The notes under the pieces: model-generated
The model's database searches: none
What the model was told of the DNA's origin: nothing
What the model saw: only the letters and a program-made list of their open reading frames with translations
Part shown: positions 43,885-51,917 of the stretch, piece after piece
Numbering within the stretch: the first letter of the stretch is position 1
How the letters are laid out: every line of letters starts with the position of its first letter
DNA from: Bacillota bacterium
GTDB lineage: Bacteria; Bacillota; Clostridia; Lachnospirales; Lachnospiraceae
Direction of reading: 5' to 3'
Assembly: GCA_023398375.1 (NCBI GenBank)
Contig: JAEWSH010000051.1
Location: 62,001 to 126,000 of the forward strand
Length of the DNA stretch: 64,000 nucleotides
Position numbers and translations under genes: made by a program

Positions 43885-45192
43885 ATGAAAAAGGGCATTA
43901 AAATTGTTACGATCGGAGGGGGATCCAGTTATACACCGGAACTGGTAGATGGATTTATAAAAAGATACGATACATTACCGGTGGAGGAACTATGGTTCGT
44001 TGATATTCCAGAGGGTGAGGAAAAATTACGTATTGTAGCAGAATTTGCAAAACGTATGGTAAAAAAAGCAGGAGTGCCAATGCAGATCCACACAACATTA
44101 AATCGCAGGGAAGCGTTGGAAGGAGCAGATTTTGTAACAACACAGCTTAGAGTAGGACAGCTTCAGGCCAGAGTCAAAGATGAAAGAATTCCATTAAAGC
44201 ATGGTCTTCTTGGTCAGGAAACAAATGGTGCAGGAGGGTTGTTCAAGGGAATGAGAACGATTCCGGTCATTTTGGATATCTGTAAAGATATCGAAGAAAT
44301 ATGTCCGAATGCATGGTTAATTAATTTTACCAATCCGGTCGGAATGGTGTTGGAGGGAATTCATCGTTATAGTAATTTTAAGAAAATAATTGGACTATGT
44401 AATGTTCCATATGGTATGCATAAAGCGGTCGCAGATAAACTGGAAAGATCAATGGAAGAGGTAAAGGTCACCATGGGTGGTCTGAATCACATGGTCTATG
44501 TGACAAAGGTGGAAATAGATGGAAAAGATATTACGAAAGAGGTTGTAAGTAATTGGGGTACTGGTGGTGTTGTAAAAAACATAAAGGCAGTTATTTGGGA
44601 TAATGATTTTGTGAAAGAACTTGGAGTATTACCTTGCTCTTATCATAGATATTATTACATGGCGAAAGAATATCTAACAGAGGCAATTGAGAAATATGAA
44701 AAGCATGAAACCAGAGCAGAACTTGTTGAAGAAGTAGAAAGAGAATTGTTCGAACTATATAAAGATCCGGAAATGGACGAAAAACCGGAATTGTTATCAC
44801 AACGCGGAGGTGCCTATTACAGCGACTCGGCATGTAATCTGATTCATTCTATTTATAATGATAAAGGCGACATTCAGGTCGTAAATACAGTTAACGCAGG
44901 TGCGATTAAAAATTTCAAGGAGAATGAAATCGTAGAAGTGAGCTGCAGGATCACGAAAGAGGGACCGATTCCGGTTCCTGTCGGTGAGATGCCTTCTGCC
45001 GTAAATGGTCTGATGCAGCAGATCAAGTCATTTGAGATTGCAGGAAGTGAAGCAGCAGTAACAGGAGCATATAATAAGGCATTGCTGGCGCTTATGATCA
45101 ATCCACTAGTGGCATCCCAAAAGGAAGCCAGAGCTGTTTTGGATGAACTGCTAGAAGCACATAAGGAATATTTACCTCAATTTTTTAAATAG
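43885..45192 (+). CDS. GH4 family glycosidase, 6-phospho-beta-glucosidase type
   Basis: A 435-residue NAD- and metal-dependent glycosidase. The N-terminal NAD motif is VTIGGGSSYTPEL, then INFTNPVGMVLEGI and GLCNVPYG, the metal-site pattern of the 6-phospho-beta-glucosidase branch, and GGLNHMVYV. GH4 enzymes hydrolyse 6-phosphorylated disaccharides by an oxidation-elimination route. No PTS is present in the window, so the phosphorylated substrate must come from a kinase or another uptake system. In this operon a phosphorylated amino-sugar disaccharide is a possible substrate, but that is inference. Confidence 0.9.
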   Translation: MKKGIKIVTIGGGSSYTPELVDGFIKRYDTLPVEELWFVDIPEGEEKLRIVAEFAKRMVKKAGVPMQIHTTLNRREALEGADFVTTQLRVGQLQARVKDERIPLKHGLLGQETNGAGGLFKGMRTIPVILDICKDIEEICPNAWLINFTNPVGMVLEGIHRYSNFKKIIGLCNVPYGMHKAVADKLERSMEEVKVTMGGLNHMVYVTKVEIDGKDITKEVVSNWGTGGVVKNIKAVIWDNDFVKELGVLPCSYHRYYYMAKEYLTEAIEKYEKHETRAELVEEVERELFELYKDPEMDEKPELLSQRGGAYYSDSACNLIHSIYNDKGDIQVVNTVNAGAIKNFKENEIVEVSCRITKEGPIPVPVGEMPSAVNGLMQQIKSFEIAGSEAAVTGAYNKALLALMINPLVASQKEARAVLDELLEAHKEYLPQFFK

Positions 45193-45206
45193 CAGGAGTC
45201 AATATT

Positions 45207-46187
45207 ATGAAGTATACAGATCTGAATTATGAAAATGCAGAAGCAGTAAATCGTATATTAGAAGAGAATATAAAAACAGGAGATTTATTATTCAAGCCAT
45301 TTGAAAATCTGAATGCTTTTTGCAGATTTTTTATGGAGCATAAAGGAAGTGACATACACAAAATTTCAGTGGTAGGTGCAGATGGATGTGCATTCGCTTC
45401 CGGCTGTTATGTAGAAGGAGAGACCAGAGCCTATGTTACACTTTTGCTTGTGAAAAAGGAAATGCAAAGACAGGGAATTGGAAGAAATATACTTAGCTAT
45501 TTGGAAGAGCGGCTCAGAAAAGAAAATGTTGTTTCAAAAATAGAAATTGTATTTTTCAATCCAATGACACTTTCATGGACGATTCCAGGCAGAAATGGAG
45601 CAGACCATCCGAATGCTCCGGGAATCGATGTGGGAAGCAGAGCCTATCTTTTCTTTAAGAACTGCCAGTATCGTGATTATGCAATGCAGAATAGTTATTA
45701 TTTGGATTTGAGTAAATACCGAATACCAAGTTTTATAGAAGATACTATTCAAAAGCTGGAAAAAGAAAATATTACATTTGGTATTTATAAAGCAGATAAA
45801 TATCATGGGATGGAAGAGATGATCCATAAGTTTCAAAATACAATGTGGGACAAGGACATTTTGGGTGAGATTGCAAAAGGAAAAAATGCAAGACCCATAC
45901 TGATTGCGAGTCATAATGGGAAAGTAATTGGTTTTACCGGACCATTGGATGTAGAGAAGAGCGGAAGAGGCTTTTTTGCAGGTATTGGTGTTGATCGTGA
46001 TTATCGGGGAAAAAAGATTTCTAAGGTCTTATTCTGCAGGCTATGTGTCAGCTTGCAAAAAATGGGTGCAGATTTTATGACTCTTTTTACCGGTGAAAAT
46101 AATCCGGCAAGAAATATTTATGAAGCGGCAGGATTCAAGATTGTGAGAACTTGGGCTGATATGAGAAAGGAATGGAAAAACGAATGA
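45207..46187 (+). CDS. Double GNAT-domain acetyltransferase
   Basis: A 326-residue protein with two GNAT halves. The N-terminal acetyl-CoA loop is near residue 88, LVKKEMQRQGIGRNILSYL; the C-terminal one is IGVDRDYRGKKISKVLF, ending with AGFKIVRTWADM. Similar double-GNAT proteins acetylate amines or amino sugars. It overlaps the PIG-L deacetylase gene by 4 nt, a pairing that suggests opposite reactions on the amino group of a glucosamine compound. The true substrate is unknown. Confidence 0.82.
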   Translation: MKYTDLNYENAEAVNRILEENIKTGDLLFKPFENLNAFCRFFMEHKGSDIHKISVVGADGCAFASGCYVEGETRAYVTLLLVKKEMQRQGIGRNILSYLEERLRKENVVSKIEIVFFNPMTLSWTIPGRNGADHPNAPGIDVGSRAYLFFKNCQYRDYAMQNSYYLDLSKYRIPSFIEDTIQKLEKENITFGIYKADKYHGMEEMIHKFQNTMWDKDILGEIAKGKNARPILIASHNGKVIGFTGPLDVEKSGRGFFAGIGVDRDYRGKKISKVLFCRLCVSLQKMGADFMTLFTGENNPARNIYEAAGFKIVRTWADMRKEWKNE

Positions 46188-46888
46188 GCGAAGAAAGAAA
46201 AGTAATCATGGCCATCGGCGGTCATATTGGTGATGCAGAACTCACAAGCGGAGGATATCTGGCGACAATGGCATTAAAAGGGTATTGCGTTGTTACCGTT
46301 GCGTTAACAGGCGGTGAAAGAGGAAATCCCCTGAATATAACAGTAGCAGAATACAGAGAACAAAAAGAAAGAGAAGCCGATGCGTTCGCTAAGATGTTAG
46401 GAGGAGAAGCAATTGTATTTCCTTATGTAGATGGAGAATTACCGGATAATGAGGAGGTAAGACTGAAACTCTGTGATGTAATCAGGAAATATCGACCATG
46501 TGCGTTATTAACACATTGGAAACACAGTATCCATAAAGATCATGAAGCCACACACAGAATCGTAAAGGATGCGCAATTTCTTGCAGGACTGCCCGGTCTG
46601 AAAAGAAATGATCTAGCCCACTTTGCAAAAGGACCCTATTATGCAGAAAATTGGGAAGATTCTGCAGACTTTGAAAAATATATTTATCTCGAAGTATCAA
46701 AAGAAGGTTTTGATTTATGGAAAAGGGCAATTGATACGCATTGGTTTGCGGTACATAGTGCCAGCTTTCCCTATAAAGAGTATTATGAACATCTGATGAG
46801 ATGCAATGGCTGTCTTGCAAGAAAAGAATATGCAGAAGCATTTAATATAGACAAGGAACAAAAGAAAATGATTCTTACAGAATTATAA
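46184..46888 (+). CDS. PIG-L/LmbE-family deacetylase with altered AHPDD motif
   Basis: A 234-residue zinc-dependent deacetylase-fold protein. The usual metal motif AHPDDxE reads GGHIGDAEL here: the zinc-ligand His and second Asp are kept, but the first Asp, the general base in MshB-like enzymes, is Gly. The third ligand region THWKHSIHKDHEATH is present. The ATG at 46184 overlaps the GNAT stop codon (ATGA), so I prefer it to the in-frame ATG 12 nt upstream. It may deacetylate GlcNAc or muramyl compounds, or it may be a divergent subfamily with another base. Confidence 0.82.
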   Translation: MSEERKVIMAIGGHIGDAELTSGGYLATMALKGYCVVTVALTGGERGNPLNITVAEYREQKEREADAFAKMLGGEAIVFPYVDGELPDNEEVRLKLCDVIRKYRPCALLTHWKHSIHKDHEATHRIVKDAQFLAGLPGLKRNDLAHFAKGPYYAENWEDSADFEKYIYLEVSKEGFDLWKRAIDTHWFAVHSASFPYKEYYEHLMRCNGCLARKEYAEAFNIDKEQKKMILTEL

Positions 46889-46899
46889 AGGGGAGTAAA

Positions 46900-48042
46900 A
46901 TGGTTAGAAATGGAATTGATTGCGTTGATAAATACATTTCATTATTTCAAGGCAAAAAATTAGGCTTACTTACTTCTGTTTCAGGAGTAGATCGGCACTT
47001 AAATTCTTCCATAGAAATTCTACATAAAAAATACGGATTAACAACATTGTTCGGACCGGAGCATGGAGTCCGTGGAAATGTAGGTGCTGGAGGAATCGTT
47101 GAGGATTATATAGATTCTTATACAGGAATTCCGGTATATAGCTTATACCGCAGAGAGTCTAAGAAGTTAACAAAAGAAATGCTGGATCAGGTAGATGCCG
47201 TAATTTATGATATACAGGATCTTGGAGTCAGATACTATACGTTTATCTCAACAATGATTTATGCGTTGGAAGAATGTGCAAGATATGAAAAAGAATTCAT
47301 TATATTGGACCGTTATAATCCGCTAGGGGATAAAGTGGAGGGAAATTGTTTAAAAACAGGCTTTGAAAGCTTTGTGGGGGCATATTCACTTTGCATGCGT
47401 TATGGATTGACGGTTGGGGAATTGGCACTGATGGTGAATGCAGAGAAGAAGTTGGGATGCAAATTGACAGTGATTCCCTGTGAAGGCTGGAAAAGAAATA
47501 GTATGCATCCGGATACCGGGAATGTATGGGTGATGCCAAGTCTTGGAATGCCAAGATATACCACTGCACTATTGTATACAGGAACATGCCTGTTTGAAGG
47601 GACGAATCTGTCAGAAGGAAGAGGAACAGCGGCGCCTTTTGAGATTATAGGTGCACCATTTATAGATGCAATAGAACTTGTAAAGAATATGACAGAAAAA
47701 AAATTACCTGGTGTATTATTTTCCCCAGCTTATTTCAGACCGTCTTTTTCAAAATTCCAAGGAGAGGAATGTGAAGGGATTCACATTCATATTACAGATA
47801 GCCGGGAGTACCAATCGGCATTGATTGGCTTGGAACTTTTAGATAGCATTCAAAAATTATATGAAGATAAATTTACTTTTTTAGAACCTTTTATGGGAAG
47901 CAAAAGGAGATTTGCAGATTTATTATTTGGGTCTGAACAATTGACGAATGGGTTGGTATCCAAAGAAGAATTACTCGCAGAATATGAACAGGATGTGCGT
48001 GCATTTTCAGAACGAAAAAAGGCATATCATATATATGCATAA
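46900..48042 (+). CDS. namZ: GH171 (DUF1343) exo-beta-N-acetylmuramidase, NamZ-like
   Basis: A 380-residue DUF1343 protein. Typical signatures are GLLTSVSGVDRHL, LFGPEHGVRG, YDIQDLGVRYYTFIST, LDRYNPLGDKVEG and the late GTNLSEGRGTAAPFE. In Bacillus subtilis and Tannerella the family removes non-reducing-end MurNAc from MurNAc-GlcNAc. Those proteins are exported; this one has no signal peptide, so it should act on imported disaccharides in the cytoplasm. It lies 11 nt after the deacetylase gene and 28 nt before nagZ. Confidence 0.9.
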   Translation: MVRNGIDCVDKYISLFQGKKLGLLTSVSGVDRHLNSSIEILHKKYGLTTLFGPEHGVRGNVGAGGIVEDYIDSYTGIPVYSLYRRESKKLTKEMLDQVDAVIYDIQDLGVRYYTFISTMIYALEECARYEKEFIILDRYNPLGDKVEGNCLKTGFESFVGAYSLCMRYGLTVGELALMVNAEKKLGCKLTVIPCEGWKRNSMHPDTGNVWVMPSLGMPRYTTALLYTGTCLFEGTNLSEGRGTAAPFEIIGAPFIDAIELVKNMTEKKLPGVLFSPAYFRPSFSKFQGEECEGIHIHITDSREYQSALIGLELLDSIQKLYEDKFTFLEPFMGSKRRFADLLFGSEQLTNGLVSKEELLAEYEQDVRAFSERKKAYHIYA

Positions 48043-48070
48043 GCATTGATTCGATAGAAAGAGGTAGGAT

Positions 48071-49618
48071 ATGGATCTTGATACAATGACTTTACAACAA
48101 AAAATAGGACAATTGATCGTAGCCGGTTTTCCGACGGAAACTATGAGTGAGGAGTTCGTACAATTAGTAAAAGAGCATAAAATAGCCAATACCATTTTAT
48201 TTTCGTATAATACTCCAAGCGAAGAGAAAATTGAAGTACTCTGCGATTCGATTCAGAAATTGGTGAAAGAAGAAACGGGAGAGTATGCATTTATAACAAT
48301 TGATCAGGAAGGGGGAGTCGTGACCAGGCTGCCGAAAGAGTCAGTTAATATACCGGGAGCTATGGCGTTAGCGCAGATCGGGGATAAAGAAAAAGCTTAT
48401 CAAGCGGCTTTACTGACGGGGTACGAATTAAAGAAATTAGGAATTAATTTTAACCTGGCTCCAGTATTGGATATTAATAGTAATCCTGATAATCCGGTCA
48501 TCGGAGTGCGAAGTTTTGGTTCTGACAGCAAAGTAGTAACAGAGTATGGATGTAAGATGGTGAGAGGGTATCTGGATGCCGGGATTATGTGTTCATTGAA
48601 GCATTTTCCCGGGCATGGAGATACTACAGTGGATTCCCATCTTTCCTTACCATGCATTACAAAAGGCTATGCAGAATTGGAACAGGAAGAATTAGTGCCA
48701 TTTCAAGAAGCAATGAAATGTGGGGCTACCGCAGTTACACTGGCACATATTTTATTTCCCAAAATAGATAACGAGAAAATTCCTGTGACTATGTCAGAAA
48801 AAATGATTCAGGGAATATTAAGAAAAAAGTTTGGTTTTCAAGGGTTAGTGATATCGGACTGTCTTGAGATGAATGCAATCAAAGAATATTTTGGAACGGC
48901 TGTGGGAGCTAAAAATGCTATTAAAGCTGGTGTTGACATGATTTTTATTTCGCATACAGCAAGCCTTGTTGTAGAGGCGGTAAAGGAAATAGAAAAGGCA
49001 GTAACATCAGGTGAGATTCCAATGTCACGTATTGATGATGCAGTTAGAAGGATTATTACCTATAAAGAGATTTATGCAAATCCGAAAAAAGAGATACGGA
49101 AAGAAGATGTAATAAAAGATAAGATAAAACAGGATAGAAAAGAATATGTAAAGGTACTGTTTCAAGAGAGCATCCAATTTAGGAACCGTGAAAAGGGATA
49201 TTGTCATAAGATAGGAAAGCTGCCGTTGTTTCTTAGCTGTGGTGCGTACCGGTCTACGATGGCATCCAGCAATGTTGAGGAAGAATTACAGTTTTCAGTC
49301 TATATGCAGGACCGGTTTGGAGGAGAAGCGGTATCATTTCCAGTGAATCCGGATCGCAGGGAAATCGTCCGGATAATGGAGAAGGCAACGAGTGAGAACT
49401 ATACGAATCTTATACTTGGGACTTATAATGGACATTTGAACCGTGGACAAATCATGCTTGCAAAAGAACTGGAAGGATCAAAGATCCCAATGCTTATGGT
49501 AGCATTACGAAATCCTTATGATTTGGATGAAGTCAGTAATGCAGTTGACAAAATAGCAGCATTTGAATATAGTGAACAATCGTTTGAAGGAATCGTACCA
49601 TTAATGAGCTGCTGTTAG
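48071..49618 (+). CDS. nagZ: GH3 beta-N-acetylglucosaminidase
   Basis: A 515-residue glycosidase that removes GlcNAc from muropeptide disaccharides. The NagZ signature KHFPGHGDTTVDSH, holding the Asp-His catalytic dyad, is intact, and the nucleophile Asp lies in GLVISDCLEM. The C-terminal 170 residues form the extra alpha/beta domain of Gram-positive NagZ. There is no signal peptide, in contrast to exported NagZ of Bacillus subtilis. GAGGTAGG lies before the ATG. The pairing with namZ matches the ybbC-ybbD arrangement. Confidence 0.93.
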   Translation: MDLDTMTLQQKIGQLIVAGFPTETMSEEFVQLVKEHKIANTILFSYNTPSEEKIEVLCDSIQKLVKEETGEYAFITIDQEGGVVTRLPKESVNIPGAMALAQIGDKEKAYQAALLTGYELKKLGINFNLAPVLDINSNPDNPVIGVRSFGSDSKVVTEYGCKMVRGYLDAGIMCSLKHFPGHGDTTVDSHLSLPCITKGYAELEQEELVPFQEAMKCGATAVTLAHILFPKIDNEKIPVTMSEKMIQGILRKKFGFQGLVISDCLEMNAIKEYFGTAVGAKNAIKAGVDMIFISHTASLVVEAVKEIEKAVTSGEIPMSRIDDAVRRIITYKEIYANPKKEIRKEDVIKDKIKQDRKEYVKVLFQESIQFRNREKGYCHKIGKLPLFLSCGAYRSTMASSNVEEELQFSVYMQDRFGGEAVSFPVNPDRREIVRIMEKATSENYTNLILGTYNGHLNRGQIMLAKELEGSKIPMLMVALRNPYDLDEVSNAVDKIAAFEYSEQSFEGIVPLMSCC

Positions 49619-49729
49619 CGTATTATCCACAAATTAACTAGACTGATTACTTGTCTGGTTATTTGATGGACGATGCACTAGTATTCAATAAGTATTACAA
49701 TAGTAGAATGATGTGAGAGGAGTTCTCGT

Positions 49730-50914
49730 ATGAATAGATGGAATCAGTTATTGGAAAGGAAAAGCCATATCGTAATAGGGTTGATGAGCGGCACCTGTAC
49801 AGATGGTGTGGATGCAGCGTTGGTCGAGATGGAAGGATATGATATTCATACAAAGGTAACTTTATTGAATTTTTTAACCATTCCCTATGAAGAGGAGCTG
49901 CGTAACTTATTGTTGCGAATTGCATCCGGAAGTTATGGCGGCAGTTATGAGATATCCAAAGCCAATATTTTATTGGGACATCTTTTTGCGGAAGCCTGTG
50001 TCGCAGTATGCGAAAAGGGAAATATGCCAATCGAGAAGATTGACTATATAGGAAGTCATGGGCACACGGTTTATCATCAACCCCAAGTGGAACTTTATTT
50101 TGGACATCAGATTCAGTCTACTTTACAGATAGGAGAAGCTGCCATAATCAGTGAACGAATGAAATGTCCTGTTATCGCTGATTTTCGTGTACGTGACATG
50201 GCAGCAGGTGGATTGGGAGCTCCATTAGTTCCCTATACGGAATATTTATTATATAGCGAGAATGGGAAGAATATTGCATTGCAGAATATAGGAGGGATCG
50301 GCAATCTTACTTATTTACCAGCAGATGGAGATAGAGATAAAATTCTTGCATTTGATACTGGTCCGGGCAATATGATCATTGATGCGCTGACTACTATTTA
50401 TACAAAGAATCAGAAAACATATGATGAAGGTGGAAGGATTGCAGCAAGGGGAAAGATACAACCGGAACTTTTGAAATGGATGTTACAGGATCCGTACATC
50501 CACAGTGCACCACCAAAAACAACAGGACGGGAGCATTTCGGAGAAGGATTTGTGTCTGAGATTTTACAGCAAATAGCAAAAAGAAAAATATCTTTAGTAG
50601 ATTGCATTGCAACTTCAACGATGTTTACAGCAAAATCAATTGAATTAAATGTTAGAAATCAATTGCCAAAAATTCCAGAATGCCTTATCATAGGCGGGGG
50701 AGGAAGCCAAAATAGGACGTTGTTACGGTTTATTAAAAGCTGTCTTTCACAATGTAAAGTAATGACGAATGAAGAATTGGGAATGGATAGTAATGCAAAA
50801 GAAGCAATTGCTTTTGCTATCCTTGCAAATGAGTCTATGTATGGAATTTGCAATAATATACCTTCTGCAACAGGTGCTGAACATGGAGTCGTTATGGGAA
50901 AACTGACACAATAG
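49730..50914 (+). CDS. anmK: Anhydro-N-acetylmuramic acid kinase
   Basis: A 394-residue kinase that opens the 1,6-anhydro ring of anhydroMurNAc while phosphorylating it to MurNAc-6-P. Signatures are GLMSGTCTDGVDAALVE at the N terminus, GSHGHTVYHQP, DFRVRDMAAGGLGAPLVP and FDTGPGNMIID. The product is the substrate of murQ. It follows a 111-nt gap with a weak hairpin, so it may have its own promoter. GAGAGGAG precedes the ATG. Confidence 0.95.
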   Translation: MNRWNQLLERKSHIVIGLMSGTCTDGVDAALVEMEGYDIHTKVTLLNFLTIPYEEELRNLLLRIASGSYGGSYEISKANILLGHLFAEACVAVCEKGNMPIEKIDYIGSHGHTVYHQPQVELYFGHQIQSTLQIGEAAIISERMKCPVIADFRVRDMAAGGLGAPLVPYTEYLLYSENGKNIALQNIGGIGNLTYLPADGDRDKILAFDTGPGNMIIDALTTIYTKNQKTYDEGGRIAARGKIQPELLKWMLQDPYIHSAPPKTTGREHFGEGFVSEILQQIAKRKISLVDCIATSTMFTAKSIELNVRNQLPKIPECLIIGGGGSQNRTLLRFIKSCLSQCKVMTNEELGMDSNAKEAIAFAILANESMYGICNNIPSATGAEHGVVMGKLTQ

Positions 50915-50953
50915 CAATACGTTACTCGCAAATAGAGAGGACATGATTTTTTT

Positions 50954-51835
50954 ATGCATATGAATAAGCTTGTATATTTTATTAGTGTTGCAGAAAACTT
51001 GAATTTTACAAAAGCAGCGCAGGAATGTCACTTAGCACAGCCGGCTATCAGCCAGCAAATTAATTCCTTAGAAGATGAACTAGGATTCAAACTATTGATT
51101 AGAAGCAGTAAGAATGTCGAACTTACAGAAGCTGGAAAAGTATTTTATGAAGAAGTAAAAAATGTGGTTGAAGGATATAAAAATGCAGTAAAGAAAGCTG
51201 AAAGTATGGCATATGGATATACGGGTGTAATTAGAATTGGAATATGCGGTGGAACAGAAGAAGTATTTCTTTCCAGAATTATTAAAGAATTCAGGAAAAT
51301 GTATCCTTTGATTGAAGTTGAATTTAAAAGAGCGTCTCTTCATGATATTAGTAAACAGCTGGAAAATAAAATATATGATCTAGTATTTACCTGGCCGTAT
51401 GATATTGATGAATCTAAAAAAATTGGCAATAAGGTGATATTTGAGGATGAAGTGTGTGCTATGATCAGTCAGAGCAATGACCTATCCAATAAAAGCAGTG
51501 TTTCCAGGGAAGAGTTAGCGCTGGAAAATAATATTATGTTGGCATATGAAGAAAAAACCAAGACTTATAAGCATTTTTTAGACTTTTATAATAAGTATGG
51601 ATTAAAACCAAAATCCATTCTGCCAGTTGCAGACAGCCAGATTCTGAAGCTGATGATAGAATTGAATCTGGGAATAAGTATTATACCGAAAAGATTTAGA
51701 GAGTTACAAAGTAATAGATTTTCCTACGTAGAGATAGAAGGTAAGCCTCATAAGATTAAATTTAGTATTGCTTACTTAAAAGAGAATACGAATCCATGTG
51801 TAGAGTTATTTGTGAACAATGCATCTATAAGATAA
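50954..51835 (+). CDS. LysR-family transcriptional regulator
   Basis: A 293-residue full-length LysR protein. The helix-turn-helix is FTKAAQECHLAQPAISQQINSLEDELG, followed by both effector subdomains. It starts 39 nt after anmK and ends just before the enoate-reductase-like gene, the most likely target. The last codons and the stop lie inside a long perfect hairpin that acts as its terminator. Confidence 0.92.
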   Translation: MHMNKLVYFISVAENLNFTKAAQECHLAQPAISQQINSLEDELGFKLLIRSSKNVELTEAGKVFYEEVKNVVEGYKNAVKKAESMAYGYTGVIRIGICGGTEEVFLSRIIKEFRKMYPLIEVEFKRASLHDISKQLENKIYDLVFTWPYDIDESKKIGNKVIFEDEVCAMISQSNDLSNKSSVSREELALENNIMLAYEEKTKTYKHFLDFYNKYGLKPKSILPVADSQILKLMIELNLGISIIPKRFRELQSNRFSYVEIEGKPHKIKFSIAYLKENTNPCVELFVNNASIR

Positions 51836-51853
51836 TCTTATAGATGCATTGTT
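51815..51853 (+). terminator. Perfect 39-nt palindromic hairpin at the LysR 3' end
   Basis: Two 19-nt arms (51815-51833 and 51835-51853) pair perfectly around one A. The LysR stop codon (51833-51835) sits at the centre. Only a weak T-rich run follows. Confidence 0.75.
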
Positions 51854-51917
51854 ATATTATATTTCTAATTTAAAAGAATAGCTACTATAATAAATGCAAA
51901 TGAATGGAGGATATTTT

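Noticed and set aside
49636..49660. A terminator between nagZ and anmK
   Set aside because: An 8-bp stem exists but no T run follows, so termination is not supported.
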